Shown: positions 36,920 to 46,191, numbered from the stretch's first letter. The stretch: 64,000 nt of DNA from Bog-532 sp963830385 (GCA_963830385.1 CAWHMD010000010.1:124001-188000); one strand, 5' to 3'. A program made the numbers and translations. The notes: generated from the sequence alone by a model not told the origin.

Positions 36920-38914
36920 TCAGCGCCGTGAACCTTCCAGGGCGTCCCAGAAACCGCGCCGCAGGGCGTGCCGAACCTCGTCGTGCAGGAGGAAGTCGAT
37001 GGGCAGCGCTGACCCCTGCAGCAGACGGGCTTCGAGATCGGAGGGCATCCGCGGCTTGCGGGCGAGCACGGCCTCGAGCCACAGGGCCGGCGCCTCGCGG
37101 GCCACCGACTCGCCGAAGTCCTTGCCCTCCTCGTGCGCGGACTGGACCGCGTCGGTCAGCGAGACCGGCGCCGAGGACGACGGCCGGCCCGCCGCGGGCT
37201 GTGGCCCGCTGTAAGGACCGTTCTGAGCGGGCACGTACGCCTGGGGCGCCTGCGGCCCACCCGGAATCTGGCCGGAGGCACCGGGCCCGTTCAGGCCCGG
37301 ACGGGCGGGCGGTCCCGGCGGCACCGGTCCGCCAGGGCCGGCCGGGCCGTTCTGACCCGACCCGGGCGAACCCGCGGGCGGGTTGACGGCCGGGCGCCGG
37401 AACGGCCCTGGCTGCGCCGACGGCCCACGGTGCTGGTCCAGCCCCTCGGTGCGGTACTGGTCCTGCGTGCCCGCCGGGCCGTAGCCAGCCTCGTCGGCCG
37501 CACGGCCGCGCGGCAGGTAGTCGCCGGGGGCGGACCGGCCGCGGCCGGGCACGTCGTTCCTCGGGTCGTTCCGCGGGTCATTACGGGGGTCGTTCCGCGG
37601 GTCGTTGCGCGGGGCCGGGTCGTTCTGCGGCATCGCCCGCCCGTGGCCGCCGTCGTTCCGGTTGACGTTCTCGTCCGCGCTGGGCGGCCCGGACGGGGCG
37701 GTGCGGAACGGCATCGCGACCGGCGCCCCGTAAACGTCCTGGCGGGCGCCGTTGTCGCTGTCGGCCAGGTCACCGCGGCCAAGGTCGTTCCGGCTCAGGT
37801 CGTTCCGGCCGAGGTCGTTCCGGCCCAGGTCGTTACGGGTCACATCGCCCCGGCCAGCGTTCAGGTCACCCCGGCCGGAGTTGAGATCACCGCGACCCGA
37901 ATTCAGGTCGCCGCGGACCGGGTTGAGGTCACCGCGGCCGGAGCCGAGGTCACCCCGGCCGGCCGACGGCAGCGGCGCAACGCCGGCCTCACCGCGGCCC
38001 CGGTCGACCCGCCCGCGCAGGTCACCGCGCATCGTGTCGGCGCGCGAGACGTCACCGCGGACGGGGTCGGGACGGGACGGCTCGGGGCGTTCCGGGGCGG
38101 CCGGCGCTTCGGGCCGCCCGAACACCATGGGAGGGGCCGACGGCGCGGCAGGCTCGTCCCTGGCCGGCGGCTCCGGCTCCTCCGGCTGGAGCGGGGAGAT
38201 CTGCTGCGCGGGGCGCTGGTACTCGGCGACCACCGGCGCGGTGTAGATGGACGGCGGGCTGGAGTGGCCGCCCGCGGGCAACTGGTAGGAGCCCCCGTGG
38301 CCGGCCGAGTGGCCGTTGGAGGTGGACCGGACCAGCGCGGTCGCCGCGTACTGCTCGTCCGTGCGGGACGGCTCGGCCCCGGGGATCACGTCCACGTACG
38401 GCCGCAGGTGAGCGCTGGTGAGCTCCATGATGTCGTCGCACTCTTGCCGCAGCGACCGGGAGATCGTCCAGTTACCGTCCACCGTGACGTGCACGATCGT
38501 GACCCGCATGCCGAGGTCCTGCACGTCCGACACGACCTGGGCCAGGTCCTCTTCGGCGCTGACCACCACGGCGTCGCTGACCGCGCGGTTGCGGGCGAGC
38601 ACGGTGAGGTCGCGGTGAATTTCCGTCTCGACGCCCTCGCGGCGGCCGGGCCGCAGCTTGGCCAGCCGCAGCTTGGTCCCCGCCATGTCGGCCAGCGCGT
38701 CGTGCTCGGTGGTCCGCCGGCCCTCGACCGTGGCCTCGTACCAGTAGCAGCGCAGCAACGGCAGGCCGGTGCGCTCCCGGGCCAGGTTGCCGAGCAGCTG
38801 CAGGAGGCCTTCGTAGTCCCAGGTGACCGACTCCCGCCGGCGAGTCCCGTGGACGGCCATCGCGCCGTCCGCGAGCATGTAGCCCGCGTCTACGAACAGC
38901 GCGCAGCGATCCAC
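36920..38914 (-). CDS. NYN-domain (PIN-like) protein with long low-complexity repeats
   Basis: 664 residues from GTG 38914. An NYN/LabA-like nuclease domain occupies about 1-190 (CALFVDAGYMLADGAM, acidic VVVSAEEDLAQVVSDVQDLGMRV). From about 215 to 565 it is disordered and repetitive: RGDLN[S/A/P] and RNDL[G/S] pentads around 320-390 and RNDP repeats around 431-451. The last ~85 residues are helical (LTDAVQSAHEEGKDFGESVAREAPAL...). The N-terminal domain predicts RNA cleavage; the repeat region may drive self-association or vary in length between strains. Confidence 0.85.
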   Translation of the reverse strand: MDRCALFVDAGYMLADGAMAVHGTRRRESVTWDYEGLLQLLGNLARERTGLPLLRCYWYEATVEGRRTTEHDALADMAGTKLRLAKLRPGRREGVETEIHRDLTVLARNRAVSDAVVVSAEEDLAQVVSDVQDLGMRVTIVHVTVDGNWTISRSLRQECDDIMELTSAHLRPYVDVIPGAEPSRTDEQYAATALVRSTSNGHSAGHGGSYQLPAGGHSSPPSIYTAPVVAEYQRPAQQISPLQPEEPEPPARDEPAAPSAPPMVFGRPEAPAAPERPEPSRPDPVRGDVSRADTMRGDLRGRVDRGRGEAGVAPLPSAGRGDLGSGRGDLNPVRGDLNSGRGDLNSGRGDLNAGRGDVTRNDLGRNDLGRNDLSRNDLGRGDLADSDNGARQDVYGAPVAMPFRTAPSGPPSADENVNRNDGGHGRAMPQNDPAPRNDPRNDPRNDPRNDPRNDVPGRGRSAPGDYLPRGRAADEAGYGPAGTQDQYRTEGLDQHRGPSAQPGPFRRPAVNPPAGSPGSGQNGPAGPGGPVPPGPPARPGLNGPGASGQIPGGPQAPQAYVPAQNGPYSGPQPAAGRPSSSAPVSLTDAVQSAHEEGKDFGESVAREAPALWLEAVLARKPRMPSDLEARLLQGSALPIDFLLHDEVRHALRRGFWDALEGSRR

Positions 38915-39385
38915 GCAACACCGTCCTTCCCTCGGCGCGGGAACTCCTCGAGGCTTAGCTGCCGTTGGGATAGGCCGCCGCAGTCCCCTGCTCCGGTCAT
39001 AGCGTAGTGAAATCGGCTTCCTACGTTTGCCTTTCCGCGTTTTCCCTGCCGCCCAGACGACGCCCGAACGGGCCGCCTGAGGCGGGAGCGGTCATCGTGA
39101 CGAATCGGTCCACAATGAACAAAGCGCCGGTCCACGGCCAGGATGTCACAGGCCGGGCCGGTTGCTACCGCTCGCCGAGGCTGGCGTAGGCCTCGGTGTC
39201 GCCGGATCGGATCACGCGAAGCAGGTCAGAGTCAGCGGGGGCGACCGGCTCCGCGGCGAGTTGGATTATTACTCACAGTCTCCAAGTGATTTCATAGAGT
39301 CACGAAAGATTGTGGCGTAAACCGCGTCACGACGGGGCCTCTTCACCGTCTCCCCTAGTGAAACCGGCACGCGGAGGCGAATTCA
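38915..39385. other. Intergenic region with possible sigma-factor relic
   Basis: 470 bp without an intact gene. It should contain the divergent promoters of the NYN gene and the GGDEF-like gene. GTGA-N10-TCAC lies at about 39279-39302 ahead of the latter. A degenerate minus-strand fragment is listed separately at 39165-39265. Confidence 0.45.
39165..39265 (-). pseudogene. Possible fragment of a sigma-70-family (ECF) N-terminus
   Basis: A minus-strand frame reads ADSDLLRVIRSGDTEAYASL then GER and a TAG stop. DxxLLxxIRxGDxxAYxxL is the start of region 2 in actinobacterial ECF sigma factors, which would continue YERH. No start codon and no downstream continuation were found, so at most a relic. 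Confidence 0.3.
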
Positions 39386-40161
39386 TTGAGGTCAGACGGC
39401 GGCGCACGGCACACCGGCACGCAGGACGGAGGGCAGGAGCATGCCGATCAGGCCAGCGACCTGCGCCGGCTGCGGGCGGAGTGGCGACGGCAGAGCCTGT
39501 CGGCCGGATGGCTGGCCGAGGACGACTGGTGGACGGCGGCGGTGGACGCGGTAGCCCAGGCCGCCTGCCGCGACGGCAGCCTGCGGCAGGCGTGCACGAT
39601 GCTCGGCCGGGCCCGCGCCCAGGCCGGGGTGGGCATCAACGAGGCGCTGACCGACGTCGGTGCGCTGTTCCGAGTGCTGGGCGAGGGCACGCCCCCGCTC
39701 GAAGTGATCACCGCGGTGGCCGAGGGCTGGGCCGACGCCGGGCTGGCGCGGATGTCCAGCGCCACCTGTGAGGACCCGCTGACCGGGCTGGTGTCGTTCG
39801 CTTACCTGCGGACCCGGCTGCGCGAGGTCTACCGGAAATCCCGCCACCAGGGCTCCTCGCCGGCTACACGCACCGGCTGGTCGTGGTCGACCTGCCCAAG
39901 CGGCCGGACCCGTGGCACCGGATTTCGCTGGTGATCCTGGTCGGCCACGACCTCCGGGCCGCGTTCCCGGGCGGGGACACGCTGGCCCTCGACCGGCCCG
40001 GGCCCGCCATCGCGCTGGTCCAGGCGACCGAGGACTTCACGTTCCGGTTCACCAGCCTGCGGCGGGCCATCCGGGCGGCCCTCGGCACCGAGGTCCGCAT
40101 GCTCAAACTGCCGCCCCAGCCGGAGGACGCCGAGCGCCTCCTGGACGGGCTGGCCCACTGA
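39386..40161 (+). pseudogene. Degenerate GGDEF-like protein gene with a frameshift
   Basis: The first part (from TTG 39386, GGAGG 9 bp upstream) has a helical region then DPLTGLVSFAYLRTRLREVY, a GGDEF-domain start. The rest lies in another frame: LAGYTHRLVVVDLPKRPDPW, ISLVILVGHDLRAAFPGGDT and FRFTSLRRAIRAAL. Joining needs one extra base near 39851-39856. The GGDEF active-site loop itself is not conserved (no GG[D/E]EF), so diguanylate cyclase activity is unlikely even if the frame is restored. About 258 residues in total. Confidence 0.7.
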
Positions 40162-40301
40162 CGCCGCCGGCGCCGGTGCCCCGTGGAGGGGACGGGACCC
40201 GGTGCCGGCGGCCCGCCCGACGCTGCGGGCCTCGCGGAGGGGACGAGGCCCGCAGCGAACGGCGCCGCGGCCAGAACCACGCCGCCAGTTAAGATGCGGC
40301 C

Positions 40302-40835
40302 GTGAGCGACCGCGATGAACTGCTGAACGCCATCCGGACCGACGCCGTGGTGCACGGGGACTTCGTGCTGTCCTCGGGCCAGCGGGCGAGCTGGTACGTG
40401 GATCTGCGGCGGGTGCTGCTGGCCGGGAAGTACGCGCCGCTGGCGGGCCGGGTGATGCTGGAGACCACCGCCGACCTGGCCTACGACGCGGTCGGCGGCC
40501 TGACCATGGGGGCCGACCCGGTGGCGGCGGCCATGATGCACGCGGCCGCGGCCGACGGCCGGATCCTGGACGCGTTCGTGGTGCGCAAGGGTGAGAAGGC
40601 CCACGGGCTGCAGCGGCGGATCGAGGGCCCGGACGTGGCGGGCCGCCGGGTGCTGGCCGTCGAGGACACCTCCACCACCGGCGGCTCGGTGCTCACCGCG
40701 GTGACCGCCCTGCGGGAGGCCGGGGCCGAGGTGGCCGGGGTCGCGGTGCTGGTCGACCGGGGAGCCCGGGCGCACATCACCGAGCTGGGGATCCCCTACC
40801 GGGCGGCGTTCGCGCAGGCCGACCTGGGGGTGTGA
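40302..40835 (+). CDS. pyrE: Orotate phosphoribosyltransferase
   Basis: 177 residues from GTG 40302. Makes OMP from orotate and PRPP in pyrimidine synthesis. Seen: FVLSSGQRASWYVDLRRVLL, the AFVVRKGEKAHG catalytic loop and the PRPP motif VLAVEDTSTTGGSV. Complete. Confidence 0.95.
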   Translation: MSDRDELLNAIRTDAVVHGDFVLSSGQRASWYVDLRRVLLAGKYAPLAGRVMLETTADLAYDAVGGLTMGADPVAAAMMHAAAADGRILDAFVVRKGEKAHGLQRRIEGPDVAGRRVLAVEDTSTTGGSVLTAVTALREAGAEVAGVAVLVDRGARAHITELGIPYRAAFAQADLGV

Positions 40836-40844
40836 CCGGCTGGC

Positions 40845-40964
40845 TCAGAGCGAGCCGACCAGGGCCAGCCCTCCCACCACGAGCAGGACAATGAGCACGA
40901 AAATGCCGCCGCCTACCGCGAAGTAGCGGCCGGCGCCGTGCGGATCTGACTTATGGCGGCCCAC
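40845..40964 (-). CDS. 39-residue single-pass membrane protein
   Basis: From GTG 40964: a charged start VGRHKSDPHGAGRYF, then one TM helix (IFVLIVLLVVGGLALVGSL) and stop. No Shine-Dalgarno sequence; TTAAT sits about 6 bp upstream, so a leaderless transcript is possible. Convergent with pyrE. Small hydrophobic proteins of this type are often missed. Confidence 0.5.
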   Translation of the reverse strand: MGRHKSDPHGAGRYFAVGGGIFVLIVLLVVGGLALVGSL

Positions 40965-41013
40965 GGGGGGAGATTAACTCCGAATCGGACGGACGGGTGG
41001 CTTTATCCCGAAT

Positions 41014-41745
41014 TCAGCCACGGTGGCTGCGATCGCTGTAGGTGCGGTCGCCACGGTCGGCGCGGTGCGCTCCCCGCTCGCGCGGCCCGGCCGGGGACGC
41101 CTTGGCGGGCGGGGCCGAAGGGTCCGACGCCGCCGGCGCCGCGGTCTCCCGGGCTTCGCGGCTCTCCTGGCGGACGGCCCGCAGCCGGATCACCACGAAC
41201 GCCACGATCGCCACCACGACCAGGGCCACGATCACGTACCCGGCCACCGAGACCTCGTGCGCGACGCTGTTCCAGGCGCTGCCCAGCGCGTAGCCGATGG
41301 CCGAGAACGCGCTGACGTAGATGACCGTGCCGATCAGGCTGAGCAGGGTGAACCGCAGCGGGGGCATCTCGATCAGGCCCGCCACGATCGAGGTGAAGGC
41401 CCGGATGACCGGGAGCATCCGGCCAACCGGCACCGCCCAGGCGCCCTTGCCGACCAGGAACCGCTCAGCCCGGTCCACGTCGGTGCGGGTGATCAGCACG
41501 TACTTGCCGACCTTGTCCACCAGCGGGCGGCCGCCCCAGCGGCCGATCGAGAACGAGGTGAACGACCCGGCCAGCTCGGCCAGCGTCCCGATGATGATGA
41601 CCAGGACCAGGCTGAGGTGCCCCTGGAACGCCAGCACCCCGGCGAAGCCGAACGTAATCTCCGAGGAGATCGGGATACAGCACGCTTCGAGGAACGCGAA
41701 CAGGATGAGCGCGCCATAGCCCGCCGAGGTGAGGAAACTCTCCAT
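41014..41745 (-). CDS. DedA-family membrane protein
   Basis: 243 residues. DedA/VTT fold, linked to phospholipid flipping and envelope homeostasis. Motifs: FLEACCIPISSEITFGFAG, the GxxxG region ELAGSFTSFSIGRWGG, and GRMLPVIRAFTSIVAGLIEMP with the essential Arg. Several TM helices, then a charged Arg-rich C-terminal tail. Confidence 0.93.
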   Translation of the reverse strand: MESFLTSAGYGALILFAFLEACCIPISSEITFGFAGVLAFQGHLSLVLVIIIGTLAELAGSFTSFSIGRWGGRPLVDKVGKYVLITRTDVDRAERFLVGKGAWAVPVGRMLPVIRAFTSIVAGLIEMPPLRFTLLSLIGTVIYVSAFSAIGYALGSAWNSVAHEVSVAGYVIVALVVVAIVAFVVIRLRAVRQESREARETAAPAASDPSAPPAKASPAGPRERGAHRADRGDRTYSDRSHRG

Positions 41746-41860
41746 AGGCCTTTAGTTGTACCCCATCATGGCGGCGCCCGAGGTCGACCTTGGTACACAG
41801 CAGGCCGGGGCTTCGCAATACTAGGAACCCACGACGCAACGTGAGAGAGAGCCAATCACC

Positions 41861-42880
41861 ATGCCTATCGCTACGCCGGAGATTTACGCCCAGATGCTGG
41901 ACCGGGCCAAGCAGCAGGGCTTCGCGTACCCGGCCATCAACGTCACGTCCAGCCAGACGCTCAACGCCGCCCTGCGCGGGTTCGCCGAGGCCGAGAGCGA
42001 CGGCATCGTCCAGATCTCCACCGGCGGCGCCGAGTACCTGTCCGGCTCGGTCAAGGACATGGTCACCGGGGCGAGCTCGCTCGCCGAGTTCGCCCGGGTC
42101 GTCGCGGCCAAGATCCCGGTCAACATCGCCCTGCACACCGACCACTGCCCCAAGGACAAGCTCGACGGCTACATGCGGCCGCTGGTGAAGATCTCCCAGG
42201 AGCGGGTGGCCAAGGGCCTGGACCCGCTGTTCCAGTCGCACATGTGGGACGGCTCGGCCGTCCCGCTGGAGGAGAACCTCGACATCGCCGCCGAGCTGCT
42301 GGACGCCTGCGCCCAGGCGCACATCATCATGGAAATGGAGATCGGCGTCGTCGGCGGTGAGGAAGACGGCGTGGTCGGCGAGATGAACGAGAAGCTCTAC
42401 ACCACCCCGGAGGACGCGCTCGCGGTGGCCGAGAAGCTGGGTCTGGGCGAGCGCGGCCGGTACATCCTGGCCGCCACGTTCGGCAACGTGCACGGGGTCT
42501 ACAAGCCCGGCCACGTGAAGCTGCGGCCGGACGTGCTGAAGGAGATCCAGGACGCGGTGGGCTCCAAGTACGGCCGGGAGAAGCCGTTCGACCTGGTGTT
42601 CCACGGCGGCTCGGGCTCGGCCCTGGAGGAGATCCGCGAGGCCATCTCCTACGGGGTGGTCAAGATGAACGTGGACACCGACACCCAGTACGCGTTCACC
42701 CGCCCGGTCGCGGGCCACATGTTCAGCAAGTACGACGGGGTGCTGAAGGTGGACGGCAACGTGGGCACCAAGAAGGACTATGACCCGCGGACCTGGGGCA
42801 AGGCGGCCGAGCGGGGCATGGCCGACCGGGTGGTGCACGCCTGCGAGGACCTCCAGTCCACCGGCACCAAGCTCAGCTGA
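41861..42880 (+). CDS. fbaA: Class II fructose-bisphosphate aldolase
   Basis: 339 residues. Zinc aldolase of glycolysis and gluconeogenesis. Metal ligands and active site: NIALHTDHCP, MEMEIGVVGGEEDG, TFGNVHGVYKPG and VFHGGSGS. Followed 15 bp later by a DUF3151 gene, probably the same transcript. Confidence 0.97.
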   Translation: MPIATPEIYAQMLDRAKQQGFAYPAINVTSSQTLNAALRGFAEAESDGIVQISTGGAEYLSGSVKDMVTGASSLAEFARVVAAKIPVNIALHTDHCPKDKLDGYMRPLVKISQERVAKGLDPLFQSHMWDGSAVPLEENLDIAAELLDACAQAHIIMEMEIGVVGGEEDGVVGEMNEKLYTTPEDALAVAEKLGLGERGRYILAATFGNVHGVYKPGHVKLRPDVLKEIQDAVGSKYGREKPFDLVFHGGSGSALEEIREAISYGVVKMNVDTDTQYAFTRPVAGHMFSKYDGVLKVDGNVGTKKDYDPRTWGKAAERGMADRVVHACEDLQSTGTKLS

Positions 42881-42895
42881 CGACGGACGGACCGA

Positions 42896-43327
42896 ATGGA
42901 ACACAAGGATCTGCTGGCGGGTCCCGGCCTCAGCGCCGGGCCCGCGCCCACCCACCTGCCCGCCGACCCGGCCACCGACGAGCTGTCGGACGGCCAGGAC
43001 CCGGCCGCGGTGGCGGCCCGCCACCCCGCGTCGTCGGCCGCCTGGGCCGCGCTGGCCGAGCGGGCGTTCGGGCAGGGTGAGTACGTGGCCGCCTACGCCT
43101 ACGCCCGGACCGGCTACCACCGGGGCCTGGACCAGCTGCGCCGGGCGGGCTGGCGCGGCAACGGCCCGGTCCCCTGGGAGCACGAGCCCAACCAGGGCTT
43201 CCTGCGCTCACTGAACATGCTGGCCAGGTCGGCCGCCGCCATCAACGAGGAAGAAGAAGCGGAGCGTTGCCGGGTGTTCCTGGCTGACTCCAGCGAAACC
43301 GCCGCGAAAGAACTGGGCTGGAGTTAG
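42896..43327 (+). CDS. DUF3151-family protein
   Basis: 143 residues. Conserved actinobacterial family: HPASSAAWAALAERAF, AYAYARTGYHRGLDQLRR, GWRGNGPVPWEHEPNQGFLR. TPR-like helices. Consistently placed after fba in actinomycetes (recollection); function unknown. Confidence 0.88.
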   Translation: MEHKDLLAGPGLSAGPAPTHLPADPATDELSDGQDPAAVAARHPASSAAWAALAERAFGQGEYVAAYAYARTGYHRGLDQLRRAGWRGNGPVPWEHEPNQGFLRSLNMLARSAAAINEEEEAERCRVFLADSSETAAKELGWS

Positions 43328-43364
43328 GCGAGCGCCGCCGGAGGGGAGTCATCGGGCCGGCGGG

Positions 43365-44240
43365 TCATCCGCCCGGACGGAGTCCGGGCAGAACCTCCTC
43401 GGCTATGCGCTGCAGGTCAGCTGGGTGCTTGATGAGGAAGTTGAAGCCGGTGAAGCCGTACCGGCCGGCCAGGTCCTGTAGCTGGGTCACCACCTGCCTG
43501 GCCGAACCAGTGACGACATCGGGCCGGGGCGGGGCGTCCGGATCGATGCGCACGCCCAGGTTGAGGACGCCGCGGACGTCCTCGGGCCGCCGTCCGGCCG
43601 CTTCGGCGGCCGCGTCGATCCGGCGGCGCATGGCGGTGAACTCCCCGACCGGGCGGTAACCCAGCGAGGGGATCCAGCCGTCGGCCAGCCGGCCGGTGAC
43701 GGCCAGCGCGCGCGGCCCGAACGTGCCCAGCCAGATCGGGATCGGCCGGGCCGGCCGCGGCTCCAGTTCGAGCGCGCGGACGCTGTGCTGGCGCCCGTGC
43801 CGGGTGTAACCGGGCTGCGTCCAGCCGCCCCGGATGACCTCGATCGCCTCGGCCAGGCCGTCGACCTTCTCGGCGGGCGACAGCAGCGGTCCGCCGAGGG
43901 CGGTGATCTCGTCGTCGGAGTACCCGCCCCCCAGCCCGAGGATGAACCGGCCGCCCGAGAGCAGGTCCAGCGAGGCCGCCAGCTTGGCGACCATGGCCGG
44001 GCGCCGGAACGGCACCGCCAGCACCCGGCTGGCGACCTTGATCCGGCTGGTCCGGGCGGCGATCCAGGTGAGCAGGGTCGCCGTCTCGTAGCTGGGCTCG
44101 CGGCCGCACGGATGGTCGGCGGCCGAGACGAAGTCATAGCCGAGCCGCTCGGCCGCCTGGGCCAGGGCGACCGGGTCGTCGCCCGCCGCAGCCGATGCCG
44201 GCACGTTCACCCCGAACACCACTTCAGGTTTTACTGACAT
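43365..44240 (-). CDS. LLM-class (F420-dependent type) oxidoreductase
   Basis: 291 residues, bacterial luciferase-like TIM barrel. Seen: LGYDFVSAADHPCG, KVASRVLAVPFRRPAMVAKLAASLDLLSGGRFILGLGGG and PIWLGTFGPRALAVTGRLADGWIPS. In actinomycetes this subfamily generally uses F420. Divergent from a MarR regulator whose likely operator covers this gene's ATG. Confidence 0.9.
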   Translation of the reverse strand: MSVKPEVVFGVNVPASAAAGDDPVALAQAAERLGYDFVSAADHPCGREPSYETATLLTWIAARTSRIKVASRVLAVPFRRPAMVAKLAASLDLLSGGRFILGLGGGYSDDEITALGGPLLSPAEKVDGLAEAIEVIRGGWTQPGYTRHGRQHSVRALELEPRPARPIPIWLGTFGPRALAVTGRLADGWIPSLGYRPVGEFTAMRRRIDAAAEAAGRRPEDVRGVLNLGVRIDPDAPPRPDVVTGSARQVVTQLQDLAGRYGFTGFNFLIKHPADLQRIAEEVLPGLRPGG

Positions 44241-44277
44241 GTCAGCAACTCTAAGCTAGTTGCTGACGTGTCAGCAA
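44231..44277. promoter_or_regulatory. Twin MarR operators between divergent genes
   Basis: TTACTGACATGTCAGCAA (44231-44248) and the perfect palindrome TTGCTGACGTGTCAGCAA (44260-44277), 29 bp centre to centre. The first covers the LLM start codon, the second the MarR start codon. Each start has a -10-like hexamer about 6 bp upstream, so both mRNAs may be leaderless and shut off by the MarR protein. Confidence 0.75.
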
Positions 44278-44747
44278 TGGGTACGATCGCGTCCGTGGCA
44301 TCAACTGGCTGGCTGACCGGGCCGCAGGAGCGCGCCTGGCGCCGCTACCGGCGCATGCGCACGTTGCTTGACCTGCAGATCGCGCGCGACCTCAACCACG
44401 ACTCGGGCCTCTCCGAGACCGACTACGACGTGCTGTCGACGCTCTCCGAGCAGCCCGGCGGGCGCTGGCGGGCCCGCGACCTGGCGGCCCAGCTGCTGTG
44501 GTCGACCAGCCGGCTGGCCCACCACGTCGGGCGGATGGAGCAGCGCGGCCTGGTGGCCCGGCAGCCGGTGGCCGGCGACGCCCGCGGGGCGCTCATCAGC
44601 CTGACCGCGCGCGGGCAGGCCGTCCTCGAACGGGCCGCACCGCCGCACGTCGCCTCCGTCCGCCGCCACCTGATCGACCTGCTGACTCCCGAGGAAGTCG
44701 CCGCCCTGGACACGATCGCCGAAAAGGTGATCCAGGGGTTGACGTAG
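44268..44747 (+). CDS. MarR-family transcriptional regulator
   Basis: 159 residues from GTG 44268 (ATG 44277 and GTG 44295 also possible). Winged helix: LSETDYDVLSTLSEQPGGRWRARDLAAQLLWSTSRLAHHVGRMEQRGLVARQPV, wing with DARGALISLTARG. Probably controls itself and the divergent LLM oxidoreductase through the palindromes covering both starts. Confidence 0.9.
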   Translation: MSAMGTIASVASTGWLTGPQERAWRRYRRMRTLLDLQIARDLNHDSGLSETDYDVLSTLSEQPGGRWRARDLAAQLLWSTSRLAHHVGRMEQRGLVARQPVAGDARGALISLTARGQAVLERAAPPHVASVRRHLIDLLTPEEVAALDTIAEKVIQGLT

Positions 44748-44822
44748 CACGACGCGCCGCGAGCCGCGACCGCTCCGGTTACGAAAGGGCCTGATCTTCC
44801 TGGGGTACCCTCAAGTCGTAAG

Positions 44823-44863
44823 AGCCCCTGCCGCTCACGGCGAGATCGAGCGGGTCAGGGGCT
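44823..44863 (+). terminator. Long hairpin upstream of purA
   Basis: Outer stem AGCCCCTG (44823-44830) with CAGGGGCT (44856-44863), inner stem CCGCTC with GAGCGG, an 11-base loop and a 2-base bulge. Lies 45 bp before purA and about 75 bp after the MarR gene. It may end the marR transcript or act in the purA leader. Confidence 0.5.
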
Positions 44864-44907
44864 TCGCGGTGCCTGATAGAGCGGTGCCTTGACGAAGGGA
44901 CAGCCCC

Positions 44908-46191
44908 GTGCCCGCCATCGTGCTCGTCGGCGCCCAGTGGGGCGACGAAGGCAAGGGCAAGGCGACCGATCTGCTCGGCGACCGGGTCGATTACGTCGTC
45001 CGGTACCAGGGCGGGAACAACGCGGGTCACACCGTGGTCATCGGCGACCAGAGCTACGCCCTGCACATGCTGCCCTCGGGGGTGCTGTCACCGGACGTGG
45101 TGCCGGTCATCGGCAACGGCGTCGTCGTCGACCCCCGGGTGCTGCTGGAGGAGATCGACGACCTGGAGGCGCGGGAGGTGTCCTGCGCCCGGCTGCTGAT
45201 CTCGGCCAACGCGCACCTGATCATGCCCTACCACCAGGCCATGGACAAGGTGACCGAGCGGTACCTGGGCTCGGCCCGGATCGGCACCACCGGCCGCGGC
45301 ATCGGCCCCACCTACGGCGACAAGATCGCCCGGGTCGGGATCCGGGTGCAGGACCTGTTCGACCCCGGCATCTTCCGGCAGAAGCTCGAGCTCACCCTGC
45401 GCGAGAAGAACCAGGTGCTGACCAAGGTGTACAACCGCCGCGCGATCGAGCCGGGCCCGATCGCCGACGAGTACCTGGGCTACGGCGAACGGCTCCGGCA
45501 GTACGTGGCCGACACCGGCCTGGTCCTCGGCAAGGCGCTGGACAACGACCGCGTGGTGCTGCTCGAGGGCGCCCAGGCCACCATGCTCGACGTGGACCAC
45601 GGCACCTACCCGTTCGTCACGTCCTCCTCGCCGACCGCCGGGGGCGCCTGCGCCGGGTCCGGCATCGGGCCGACCCGCATCACCAAGGTGATCGGCGTGG
45701 TCAAGGCCTACACCACCCGGGTCGGGGCCGGCCCGTTCCCGACCGAGCTGACCGACGAGCAGGGCGAGTGGCTGCGCAAGACCGGCGGCGAGTACGGGGT
45801 GACCACCGGGCGGGCACGCCGCTGCGGCTGGTTTGACGCGGTGATCGCGCGGTACTCGACGCGGGTGAACGGGGTCACCGACTACTTCCTGACCAAGCTC
45901 GACGTGCTGTCCAGCCTGGACAAGGTGCCGGTCTGCGTGGCCTACGAGGTCGACGGCAAGCGCTGCGACGAGGTGCCGGCCACCCAGACCGAGTTCCACC
46001 ACGCCCAGCCGGTGTACGAGTACCTGGACGGCTGGTGGGAGGACATCTCCCAGGTCACGTCCTACAAGGACCTGCCCCCGAACGCCCAGCGGTACGTGCA
46101 GGCGCTCGAGGACATGATCGGCGCGCCGGTCGTCGCGGTCGGCGTCGGGCCCCGGCGCGACCAGACCCTCCAGATCCGCGAGCTGATCTGA
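44908..46191 (+). CDS. purA: Adenylosuccinate synthetase
   Basis: 427 residues from GTG 44908, normal length. Joins IMP and aspartate using GTP. Motifs: GAQWGDEGKGKATD, GGNNAGHTVV, GTTGRGIGPTYGDK, EGAQATMLDVDHGTYPFVTSSSP. First of purA-purD-purB. Confidence 0.97.
   Translation: MPAIVLVGAQWGDEGKGKATDLLGDRVDYVVRYQGGNNAGHTVVIGDQSYALHMLPSGVLSPDVVPVIGNGVVVDPRVLLEEIDDLEAREVSCARLLISANAHLIMPYHQAMDKVTERYLGSARIGTTGRGIGPTYGDKIARVGIRVQDLFDPGIFRQKLELTLREKNQVLTKVYNRRAIEPGPIADEYLGYGERLRQYVADTGLVLGKALDNDRVVLLEGAQATMLDVDHGTYPFVTSSSPTAGGACAGSGIGPTRITKVIGVVKAYTTRVGAGPFPTELTDEQGEWLRKTGGEYGVTTGRARRCGWFDAVIARYSTRVNGVTDYFLTKLDVLSSLDKVPVCVAYEVDGKRCDEVPATQTEFHHAQPVYEYLDGWWEDISQVTSYKDLPPNAQRYVQALEDMIGAPVVAVGVGPRRDQTLQIRELI

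Noticed and set aside
37133..39007. 624-codon plus-strand frame opposite the NYN gene
   Set aside because: Val/Arg/Gly-rich shadow of a repetitive GC-rich gene.
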